This document shows, piece after piece, positions 50,337-57,344 of a stretch of 64,000 nt of DNA. Position 1 is the stretch's first letter, and the number at the start of each line of letters is the position of its first letter. Origin of the DNA: Ideonella aquatica (GTDB lineage: Bacteria; Pseudomonadota; Gammaproteobacteria; Burkholderiales; Burkholderiaceae_C); the NCBI RefSeq assembly GCF_018069755.1, contig NZ_JAGQDE010000002.1:186001-250000 (forward strand), given 5' to 3'. The notes under the pieces are model-generated. The model was not told the DNA's origin. It saw nothing but the letters and a program-made list of their open reading frames with translations, and did not search any database. The position numbers and the translations under genes are program-made.

Positions 50337-51113
50337 ATGAAACTCCTCCGAATCCTCCTGGCCCTGGCCCTGGCCCTGGCGGGCGCCGCATCGCTGGCGA
50401 CGGCAGCCGACGAGGCCAGCCGCATCCTCGAGGCCAGCGACGCCGTGCGCAACCCCGACAAGCCGTTCCGTCTGCGCGTCACGCTGACCGAGTACCGCGA
50501 CGGCCGCCAGACCGCGCAGAACGGCATGGACGTCTTCTCGCGCCTGCTGCCGGGCGAGCGCCAGTACGCCAATCTGGTGCGTTTCGTCGCACCCGAGCGC
50601 GATCTCAACAAGCTGATGCTCAAGTCCGGCAAGGACCTGTGGTTCTACGACCCGACCAGCAAGGCGCAGGTGCGCATCGCGCCGCAGCAGCGTCTGTTGG
50701 GTCAGGTCTCCAACGGCGACGTGGTGACAACCAACTGGTCGCAGGAATACCAGGCCGAGATCAAGGGTCCGGAGGACATCCTCGACGGCGACCGCCAGAC
50801 CTGCAAGTGCATGCACCTGTCGCTCTCGGCCAAGGTGCAGGAGGCCACTTACAAGCGCATCGACCTGTGGGTCAACGCCAGCCACGCACCGATCAAGGCC
50901 TACTTCCATTCCGAGAGCGGGCACCTGCTGAAGACCGCCTTCTACCGCAAGTACAAGCCGGTCCTGGGCAGCCCACGGCCGACCGAGATGGTCATCATCG
51001 ACGGCCTGCAGCCGAACTGGGTGACGGTGATGCGCTTCGGCGACCACGCCTGGTTCGACGTTCCCGACAGCTGGCTGCGCCCCGAGTACCTGGCCAGGGT
51101 GAAGGTGAACTGA
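50337..51113 (+). CDS. LolA-like outer-membrane lipoprotein-sorting protein (PF17131 type)
   Basis: A 258-residue periplasmic protein with signal peptide MKLLRILLALALALAGAASLATAADE. The body DKPFRLRVTLTEYRDGRQTAQNGMDVFSRLLPGERQYANLVRFVAPERDLNKLMLKSGKDLWFYDPTSKAQVRIAPQQRLLGQVSNGDVVTTNWSQEYQAEIKGPEDI is characteristic of the LolA-like carriers found next to MacB-type permeases. Its half-barrel should carry a hydrophobic molecule across the periplasm. Between the exporter and an outer-membrane barrel gene it forms the middle link of an envelope transport route. Confidence 0.87.
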   Translation: MKLLRILLALALALAGAASLATAADEASRILEASDAVRNPDKPFRLRVTLTEYRDGRQTAQNGMDVFSRLLPGERQYANLVRFVAPERDLNKLMLKSGKDLWFYDPTSKAQVRIAPQQRLLGQVSNGDVVTTNWSQEYQAEIKGPEDILDGDRQTCKCMHLSLSAKVQEATYKRIDLWVNASHAPIKAYFHSESGHLLKTAFYRKYKPVLGSPRPTEMVIIDGLQPNWVTVMRFGDHAWFDVPDSWLRPEYLARVKVN

Positions 51114-52369
51114 TGCGCGCCCTGTTCATGCTGATGCTGCTGTCGCTGGCCCAAGGCCCGGCGCGGGCACTGGACGAGGCCGCCGCGCTGGACCTGGCCG
51201 ATCAGGCGCCTGCACTGGCCACCGGTTCAGGCACGCCCTCATGGCAGGGACGGCTGGAGCTGGCCCAGGGCTGGCAGCGTTCACCCGACGGCGGCCACCA
51301 CCATGGCAGCCGCGTGTCGCTGGTCGCCCGCCATGACCGCTCACTGGGCGACGGCTGGCGCGGCGTGCTCGACGACCGCCTCGACCTTTCCCGCGCCGAC
51401 CGCCCGGCGCAGGACGCCAGCGTCCATTCGCTGCGCGAGGCCTATGTCGGCTATGCGCCCGACGACCAGGCCAGCTGGGAGTTCGGCCGCATCAACCTGC
51501 GCGGCGGCCTGGCCCAGGGCTACAGCCCGGTGGACTACTTCCGCGCCAGCGCGGTGCGTTTCCAGGTGCCCGGCGACCCGACGCAGCTCAAGAGCGAACG
51601 CCTGGGCAGCGTGGCGCTGCGGCTGCAGCAGGTGTGGCCGCAGGACGCGCTGGAGCTGGCCTATGTGCCGCGCATCGGCGGTGGCGCCAGCGAAGCGGTG
51701 CTCGACCCCGACTGGGGCCGCACCAACGCCAGCGAGCGGCTGCTGGTGCGCTGGACGCACGACCTGGGCCAGGGCCTGCGGCCGCAGGCCTCGCTGCTGC
51801 ATGAGGCCGGCCGGCCGCTGCGTCTGGGCCTGGGCCTGAGCACGGTGGTCGGCGAGGCCAGCGTGGCCTACCTGGACTGGAGCGGCAGCCGCGTCGCCGC
51901 CGCGCTGGACCAGGCCGCAGGGCTCGCCGGCACACCGTCGTTTCACCAGCAGTTCTCGCTCGGCTGGACCTACACCACGGCACAGCAGGTCGGCATCACG
52001 CTCGAATACGACCGCGACAACGCGGCGCCCGACAGCGCCGAGTGGGCGGCTCTGCGTGCGGCGCCGGGCCTGGGGTACGGCCGATACCGCCAATGGGCGC
52101 AGCAGCGCCAGGAGCTGGTCACGCGCAGCGGCTGGTTCCTGCGCGTCACTGCCAGCGACGTGCTGACGCCCGGTCTTGGCCTGACGCTGATCGCCCGCCG
52201 TGACCAGGCCGACCGCAGCGCCTTCCTGTGGGGCGAGCTGCGCTACCGCTGGAGCGGCCAGGTGGACCTGGCGCTGCAGGCCCAGGCCACACGTGGCGGC
52301 CCGACGACCAACTACGGCGCGGCCCCCGACCGGCGCGCCTGGCAGTTCACCTGGACCGGCTACTTCTGA
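51113..52369 (+). CDS. Outer-membrane beta-barrel-like protein of unknown function
   Basis: A 418-residue exported protein. The signal peptide is MRALFMLMLLSLAQGPARA. The remainder alternates amphipathic strands and turns (SVHSLREAYVGYAPDDQASWEFGRINLRGGLAQGYSPVDYF, SVALRLQQVWPQDALELAYVPRIGG, LGLGLSTVVGEASVAYLDWSGSRV, QFSLGWTYTTAQQVGITLEYDRD), as in outer-membrane barrels. It ends WTWTGYF-like, with a terminal Phe as required for BAM insertion. Its ATG overlaps the LolA-like stop by one base (TGATG). It probably accepts the cluster product at the outer membrane; I cannot name a family. Confidence 0.75.
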   Translation: MRALFMLMLLSLAQGPARALDEAAALDLADQAPALATGSGTPSWQGRLELAQGWQRSPDGGHHHGSRVSLVARHDRSLGDGWRGVLDDRLDLSRADRPAQDASVHSLREAYVGYAPDDQASWEFGRINLRGGLAQGYSPVDYFRASAVRFQVPGDPTQLKSERLGSVALRLQQVWPQDALELAYVPRIGGGASEAVLDPDWGRTNASERLLVRWTHDLGQGLRPQASLLHEAGRPLRLGLGLSTVVGEASVAYLDWSGSRVAAALDQAAGLAGTPSFHQQFSLGWTYTTAQQVGITLEYDRDNAAPDSAEWAALRAAPGLGYGRYRQWAQQRQELVTRSGWFLRVTASDVLTPGLGLTLIARRDQADRSAFLWGELRYRWSGQVDLALQAQATRGGPTTNYGAAPDRRAWQFTWTGYF

Positions 52370-52507
52370 ATGGCACCAGGGCGCAGGACGACGCCCGTGG
52401 CCGGGGCGATGGGCCGCCAGCCACGCCAGGCAAGTATCGCCAGGAGATGTTCCAGCCCGTCTCCATGGCACGTCCATCAGGCTGATCACACCCTCAGAGA
52501 GGACCTC

Positions 52508-52957
52508 ATGTTCCACCGCACCGGGCGCACCGCCGCCATCACCACCAAGGGAGTCATTGCCATGCTCGCCATCGCCTCCACCACCGCCATGGCCGGAGAC
52601 CTCGTCGTCAACGTCGAGACTCTGGACGGCCAGGCCGGCCAACTCGTCGTCAACCTGTTCGCCAGTGCCGACACCTTCCGCAAGACGCCCAAGGCGCAGG
52701 TGATGGTGCCGGCCTCCAAGCAGAACGCGCAAGGGCAACTGTCGGCGGTCTTCAGCAACCTGCCGGCCGGCGAGTACGCGCTGCTGGCCTTCCACGACAA
52801 GGATGGCGACGGCAAGCTGGCGCGCAACCTGGTGGGTATCCCGACCGAGCCCTATGCGTTCTCCGGCCAGCCGGCCAAGTTCGGCCCGCCCGACTACAAG
52901 GACGCGGCCTTCGCACTGCCCGCCGGCGGCGCCACGATCAACATCAAGCTCAAGTAA
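52508..52957 (+). CDS. DUF2141 secreted protein
   Basis: A 149-residue exported protein. The signal peptide is TTKGVIAMLAIASTTAMAGD. LVVNVETLDGQAGQLVVNLFASADTFRK and LPAGEYALLAFHDKDGDGKLARNLVGIPTEPYAFSG are typical of DUF2141, a small extracytoplasmic beta-sandwich family often found near pigment, carotenoid or lipid genes. The acidic loop DKDGDGK is EF-hand-like and may bind calcium. It follows the barrel gene after 138 bases with its own gagagg ribosome site; that gap shows nothing else I can name. Confidence 0.87.
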   Translation: MFHRTGRTAAITTKGVIAMLAIASTTAMAGDLVVNVETLDGQAGQLVVNLFASADTFRKTPKAQVMVPASKQNAQGQLSAVFSNLPAGEYALLAFHDKDGDGKLARNLVGIPTEPYAFSGQPAKFGPPDYKDAAFALPAGGATINIKLK

Positions 52958-52966
52958 GCCGGCGCT

Positions 52967-52990
52967 CCGGGGGGGACCACGTCCCCCCGG
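52967..52990 (+). other. G/C-rich intercistronic hairpin
   Basis: After the DUF2141 stop, CCGGGGGGGAC and GTCCCCCCGG face each other across a three-base loop CAC: ten pairs with one bulge. No T run follows, and the next gene starts 28 bases on. It may mark the 3' end of a processed message or weakly attenuate transcription into the downstream membrane and pab genes. Confidence 0.45.
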
Positions 52991-53017
52991 GCGCTGCATA
53001 CACAGGGGAGGAAACAC

Positions 53018-53512
53018 ATGTCCAACGTTCCGTACTGGGTCTTCGCCATCCTCGTCGGGCTGGTGATCCTGGGCCTGCTCCAGGCCCGCCCGAGCAGGGC
53101 CTCGCGCGGCAAGGTGCTGACCATGCCGCTGGTCATCACACTGGTGTCGCTGAGCGCCATCGTCCAGCTGTTCGGCTGGAACCTGGCGGCACTGGCCGCC
53201 TGGGGGCTTGGCCTGTCACTGCTGGTCGCCAAGCGCCGACTGATCAGTTTCAGCGCGCAGGCGTCATTCTCTGCATCGCAGGAGGTCTTTCTGATCCCGG
53301 GCAGCTGGCTGCCTCTGGCCTTGCTGATGGGACTGTTCGCGCTGCGCTTCTTCGCTACGGGCAGCCTGGTGCGGCATCCCGAGTTGGCCGAGCAACTGTC
53401 CTATGCAGCACTGATCGGCCTGGGCTTCGGTGTGTTCGCCGGCGCCTTCGTCGCCCGCAGCCTGCTGATCTTTGGCCGAGCCTACGGCCCCAACAAGCTC
53501 ATTGTCGACTGA
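53018..53512 (+). CDS. Four-helix membrane protein of unknown function (DUF6622-like)
   Basis: A 164-residue inner-membrane protein with four or five hydrophobic segments: YWVFAILVGLVILGLLQAR, MPLVITLVSLSAIVQLFGWNLAALAAWGLGLSLLVA, WLPLALLMGLFALRFFATG and YAALIGLGFGVFAGAFVARSLLIFG. The pattern reminds me of DUF6622, which I cannot confirm. The ATG at 53018 follows aggggaggaa, a strong ribosome site. It lies between the export genes and the 4-aminobenzoate genes and may belong to the cluster, but nothing indicates its job. Confidence 0.68.
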   Translation: MSNVPYWVFAILVGLVILGLLQARPSRASRGKVLTMPLVITLVSLSAIVQLFGWNLAALAAWGLGLSLLVAKRRLISFSAQASFSASQEVFLIPGSWLPLALLMGLFALRFFATGSLVRHPELAEQLSYAALIGLGFGVFAGAFVARSLLIFGRAYGPNKLIVD

Positions 53513-53547
53513 GCCACCGGCCGTCGACGAACCCAGGGAGGACCCCC

Positions 53548-55635
53548 ATGACCATCAGCCTCGTCATCGACAACCACGACTCGTTCACCTTCAACCTGGT
53601 GCACCTGCTGGAGATCGTCAACGGCGCGCCGCCGATCGTCGTGCGCAACGACGAATGCAGCTGGGAGCAGTTGCAGCGCCTGTCGTTCGACAACATTGTG
53701 TTGTCGCCCGGCCCCGGGCACCCGGACGTGCCCGCCGACTTCGGCGTCTGTCGCGATGTGCTGCGGCACAGCCAGGTACCGGTGCTGGGCGTGTGCCTGG
53801 GACACCAGGGTGCCGGCTCGCAGGCTGGCGGCCGCGTCACCCGGGCCCCCGAGCCGGTGCACGGCAAGACCGCCCGGCTGCGGCACAGTGGCCAGGGCCT
53901 GTTCGAGGGTCTGCCTCAGCAGCTGGAGGTGGCGCGCTACCACTCGCTGATCCTGGAGCGCCCGCTGCCGCCGGATCTGGTCGAGACCGCCTGGACCGAG
54001 GACGGGCTGCTGATGGCGTTCGAGCACCGCCACAAGCCCCAGTGGGGCGTGCAGTTCCACCCCGAGTCGATCATCAGCGAGGGGGGACGTGAACTGCTTG
54101 AGAACTTCCGTCGCCTGACCCTGGCCCACCAGGCGCAGCGGGCAGCGCCTGCGGCGCCGGACGAAGGCCGCCGGCGCGCCTTCTGGTGCGAGGGTCCGGC
54201 CGGCCTGGATGCCGAGGCGGCCTTCCGGCTGCTGTACGCAGACGCGCCCACCGCCTTCTGGCTCGACGGCGGCCTGGTCGGCCCGGGTCCATCGCGCTGG
54301 AGCTACCTGGGCGATGCGCGCGGCCCGAACGCCGCGCTGCTGAGCTACCGCTGCGCTGGCCAGGTGCTGGAGATCGACTCGCCCGATGGCCGCCAGCGGC
54401 TCGACCAGGACATCTTCGCGCACCTCGACGCGCGCCTGCGCGTGCCGGTGGACACGCCGCCGCCCTGTCCCTTCCAGGGCGGGCATGTGGGCTGGTTCGG
54501 CTACGAGCTGCGCCCCGGCGGCTTGCCGCCCAGCCCGCAGCGCGCCGCGACGCCCGATGCGCTGTTTGTGCAGGTCGACCGCTACCTGGCCATCGACCAC
54601 CTGAACCGCCGCAGCTACCTCGTGGCGATCGACACCCCCGGGCAGGCCGCCCGCGCCAACGCCTGGCTGGCGCAGACCAGCGCGCTGCTCGACGGGCTGG
54701 CGGGACAGCCGCCCGCCTCGATGCAGGCGCCGACGCCGCGCGGCGCGATGCCCGAGTTCGTGCTCGACCGCGACGAGGCCACCTACCTCGCCGACGTGAC
54801 ACGCTGCCTCGACTGGATCGGCCAGGGCGAGACCTACCAGGTCTGCCTGACCAACGAGATCCGCTGCCGCAGCGACCTCGACCCCTGGCAGCTCTACACC
54901 ACGCTGCGGCGGGTGAATCCGGCGCCCTTTGCCGCCTTCGTGCGCTGGCCCGGTGGCGCAGTGCTGAGCGCCTCGCCGGAGCGCTTTCTGAGTGTGGACG
55001 CGCAGGGCCTGGTCCAGACCAAGCCGATCAAGGGCACGATCCGCCGCGCGCCGGACGCCGAGGCCGATGCGCGCCTGGCCGAGACGCTGCGCACCAGCAT
55101 CAAGGACCGTGCCGAGAACGTGATGATCGTCGACCTGCTGCGCAATGACCTCTCGCGCGTGTGTCAACCCGGCAGTGTGGTGGTGCCCAAGCTGTTCGGC
55201 ATCGAGTCATTCAAGACCGTGCACCAACTGGTCAGCACCGTGCAGGGGCAACTGCGGGACGGCCTCAGCGTGATCGACGCAGTGCGCGCCACCTTCCCCG
55301 GCGGCTCGATGACCGGCGCGCCCAAGGAGCGCACGCTGCAGCTGATCGACGAACTGGAGCAGCGTCCGCGCGGCGTCTACTCCGGTGCGCTCGGGTGGCT
55401 GGGCCACGACGGCGCGGCCGACCTGAGCATCGTCATCCGCACGATCGTCAGCGCCGGTGGCGAGCTGAGCTTCGGCGTCGGTGGCGGGGTGGTGGCCAAC
55501 TCGACGCCCGAGGGCGAGTTCGCCGAGATGCTGCTCAAGGCGCAGGCCACGATGGCAGCGATCCACGCCGCCACACCGGTGCGCCAGGCACTCGCCGAGG
55601 CCGCACCGGCGGCGCTGGCGGCGGAGCCCGCATGA
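53548..55635 (+). CDS. pabAB: Aminodeoxychorismate synthase, PabA-PabB fusion
   Basis: A 695-residue fusion. Residues 1-190 are a class I glutamine amidotransferase: IDNHDSFTFNLVHLL, nucleophile Cys83 in GVCLGHQGAGSQAGG, His171 and Glu173 in VQFHPESI. Residues about 210-690 are the chorismate-using synthase half. The catalytic-loop motif is PIKGTIRR with Lys495, the lysine typical of aminodeoxychorismate synthase (PabB), whereas anthranilate synthase has Pro-Ile-Ala-Gly. Further family stretches are GETYQVCLTNEI, DLLRNDLSRVC, FPGGSMTGAPKERTLQLIDELEQRPRGVYSGALGWL and IVIRTIV. It makes 4-amino-4-deoxychorismate from chorismate and glutamine. It probably provides starter pABA for the polyketide cluster, or it supplies folate. 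Confidence 0.93.
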   Translation: MTISLVIDNHDSFTFNLVHLLEIVNGAPPIVVRNDECSWEQLQRLSFDNIVLSPGPGHPDVPADFGVCRDVLRHSQVPVLGVCLGHQGAGSQAGGRVTRAPEPVHGKTARLRHSGQGLFEGLPQQLEVARYHSLILERPLPPDLVETAWTEDGLLMAFEHRHKPQWGVQFHPESIISEGGRELLENFRRLTLAHQAQRAAPAAPDEGRRRAFWCEGPAGLDAEAAFRLLYADAPTAFWLDGGLVGPGPSRWSYLGDARGPNAALLSYRCAGQVLEIDSPDGRQRLDQDIFAHLDARLRVPVDTPPPCPFQGGHVGWFGYELRPGGLPPSPQRAATPDALFVQVDRYLAIDHLNRRSYLVAIDTPGQAARANAWLAQTSALLDGLAGQPPASMQAPTPRGAMPEFVLDRDEATYLADVTRCLDWIGQGETYQVCLTNEIRCRSDLDPWQLYTTLRRVNPAPFAAFVRWPGGAVLSASPERFLSVDAQGLVQTKPIKGTIRRAPDAEADARLAETLRTSIKDRAENVMIVDLLRNDLSRVCQPGSVVVPKLFGIESFKTVHQLVSTVQGQLRDGLSVIDAVRATFPGGSMTGAPKERTLQLIDELEQRPRGVYSGALGWLGHDGAADLSIVIRTIVSAGGELSFGVGGGVVANSTPEGEFAEMLLKAQATMAAIHAATPVRQALAEAAPAALAAEPA

Positions 55636-55700
55636 GCCGGCGCGCAGCCTGGGCCGGGCTCGGCATGGGGTGGCCGGTGTGCCGAGGAGTCCCGTTGTGA
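55632..55700 (+). CDS. Bridging micro-ORF between pabAB and pabC
   Basis: A 22-codon ORF (MSRRAAWAGLGMGWPVCRGVPL) whose ATG overlaps the pabAB stop (ATGA) and whose TGA overlaps the GTG start of pabC (GTGA). The exact two-sided overlap suggests that ribosomes finishing pabAB could run through it to pabC. Equally, it could be chance because a gagga ribosome site lies before the GTG. No function is claimed for the peptide. Confidence 0.3.
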   Translation: MSRRAAWAGLGMGWPVCRGVPL

Positions 55701-56563
55701 GCGTTCTTGTCGAGACCCGCCCGCAGGCCGTGCCGCCGCATGGCCTGCCGTTGGACGAGGAGGTCTGGCTCAACGACCAGATCATGGCCCGCGCCACGGC
55801 GCTGATCAGCGTGAGCGACCGCGGCCTGAACCTGGCCGATGGCGTGTTCGAGACCCTGCTGGTGCAGGATGGCCGCCCGCTGTGGCTGGGCGACCACCTG
55901 GCCCGCCTGCGGCAGGGGGCACAGCGGCTGCGCCTGCCGCTGCCCTGGTGCGACGATGCCATCGGCCGCGGCCTGGCGGCGCTGTTGTCGCGCGCCGAGG
56001 TCGGCCACCGCTGCGTCGCGCGCATCACGCTGACCCGCGGACCGGCCGCCACACGCGGCCTGTGGCACCCCTGTGAGCCGGTGCGCCCCACCTTGCTGAT
56101 GGGGCTGTCCCCCTGGAGCGCCAATCCGGTCCAGCATGTGGTGCTGGCACGGCAGACCTGCCGCAACGAACGATCGCCGCTGAGTGGCATCAAGTCGCTG
56201 GCTTACGGCGACCAGCTCCTGGCCCGACAGGAGGCGCTGGACCGCGGCGCCACGGACGCCCTGCTGTGCGACACCCGCGGTCGATTGGCCTGTGCCACGG
56301 TGGGCAATGTGTTCCTGCACATCGACGGCAGCTGGTACACGCCATGGCTGAACAGCGGGGTGCTGCCGGGGCTGGCGCGCCGGCGACTGATCGCCCGACT
56401 GCAGGCCCGCGACACCGCGCTGCCCTCCGCGCGGCTGGTCGATGCCGACAGCGCGTTCATCTGCAACAGCCTGGGCTGCGCACCGATCGCCAGCATCGAT
56501 CAGCGTGAACTGCAGCCGCCGCCCCGCTGGGACCACATCGCCGGCATCTACCACGAGGACTGA
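55697..56563 (+). CDS. pabC: Aminodeoxychorismate lyase / branched-chain-aminotransferase-like class IV enzyme
   Basis: A 288-residue fold-type IV PLP protein. LNDQIMARATALISVSDRGLNLADGVFETLLVQDGRPLWLGDHLARL is the N-terminal family pattern. The PLP lysine is Lys166 in LSGIKSLAYGDQLLARQEA. The ATVGNVF and SGVLPGLARRRLI segments close the cofactor pocket. Adjacent to pabAB it most likely eliminates pyruvate from aminodeoxychorismate to give 4-aminobenzoate. A D-amino-acid or branched-chain aminotransferase is an alternative. The GTG at 55697 is preferred; ATG codons further in would remove the NDQIM region. Confidence 0.87.
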   Translation: MSVLVETRPQAVPPHGLPLDEEVWLNDQIMARATALISVSDRGLNLADGVFETLLVQDGRPLWLGDHLARLRQGAQRLRLPLPWCDDAIGRGLAALLSRAEVGHRCVARITLTRGPAATRGLWHPCEPVRPTLLMGLSPWSANPVQHVVLARQTCRNERSPLSGIKSLAYGDQLLARQEALDRGATDALLCDTRGRLACATVGNVFLHIDGSWYTPWLNSGVLPGLARRRLIARLQARDTALPSARLVDADSAFICNSLGCAPIASIDQRELQPPPRWDHIAGIYHED

Positions 56564-56564
56564 G

Positions 56565-57266
56565 TTGCAACTCCAGGTGCACATCCTGGCTCTGCCGACC
56601 CGGGCGCCTCCCGCTGAGCGGTGGTTGGAGCTGTTCGACGCGCAGGAACGTCGTCAGCTGGCCGCGCTCACCCAGCCCCGGGCGCAGCTGCTGCACCTGG
56701 CGGGTCGGCTGCTGGTCAAGCACCTGGCCGCCGAGCGCAGCGGCTGGCGCGCCGCTGACCTGGCCGTGCGGCCCGATCCGATGGGCCGGCCGCGGCTGCC
56801 GGCACTGCCCGATCTGCACGTCAGCATCAGCCATGCGGTGGACCGTGTGGCCTGCGTGCTGGCGCCGACGGCCGCGCTGGGAATTGACCTCGAGTGCCCG
56901 CACCGTCGCCTGCCGTCGCCCGCGGCGCGCCTGCGCTACCTGGATGACTGCGAGCGCCGATGGTTGCTGGGACATCCGGTGCCGGCACAGGCGCGTGCCT
57001 TCCTTCGGCTCTGGACACACAAGGAGGCGGTGATGAAGGCCGATGGCCGCGGCCTCGCACTGGGGCTCACGCGGGTGCGCCTGCAGCCCCAGGAAGGCGG
57101 GGCACTGCGTGTGCGCGAGATGTCAGGTGCCGACGCCCGTCCATGGCGCATCACGGGGGGCCAGTGTGGCGGCTACCCGTGGGCCATGGCCTGGGACAGC
57201 AGTGGTTTGACGCTGGACGGCGTGAGCCTGCGCAGGCGAATGTGGCCGGCCTGGCTCCGCGGCTGA
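56565..57266 (+). CDS. Sfp-type 4'-phosphopantetheinyl transferase
   Basis: A 233-residue PPTase. The Mg2+ motif GIDLE is at residues 106-110, HVSISHAVDRVACVLA precedes it (ppt-1 region), and WTHKEAVMKADGRGL (150-164) is the third motif with the catalytic Glu and Lys. It should convert the cluster's apo-ACP to the holo form. The likely start is the TTG at 56565, one base after the pabC stop; a GTG at 56577 is an alternative. It is the last gene of the + strand run; 78 bases on begins the convergent acylase. Confidence 0.87.
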   Translation: MQLQVHILALPTRAPPAERWLELFDAQERRQLAALTQPRAQLLHLAGRLLVKHLAAERSGWRAADLAVRPDPMGRPRLPALPDLHVSISHAVDRVACVLAPTAALGIDLECPHRRLPSPAARLRYLDDCERRWLLGHPVPAQARAFLRLWTHKEAVMKADGRGLALGLTRVRLQPQEGGALRVREMSGADARPWRITGGQCGGYPWAMAWDSSGLTLDGVSLRRRMWPAWLRG

Positions 57267-57344
57267 GGACGCGGGCCTGCAGCGCCCGGGTCGACGCAGG
57301 AGGACCGCGGCACCGCTGTCCATCAGCCGCAGCAGTCGCTGCCT

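Noticed and set aside
48230-51113. Housekeeping lolCDE/lolA lipoprotein-sorting genes
   Set aside because: Only one permease is present, the carrier is of the LolA-like (not LolA) type and all are coupled to the polyketide genes, so a dedicated exporter fits better.
53548-55635. Anthranilate synthase (TrpE-TrpG fusion)
   Set aside because: The PIKGT lysine and adjacent pabC point to aminodeoxychorismate synthase; no trp gene is near.
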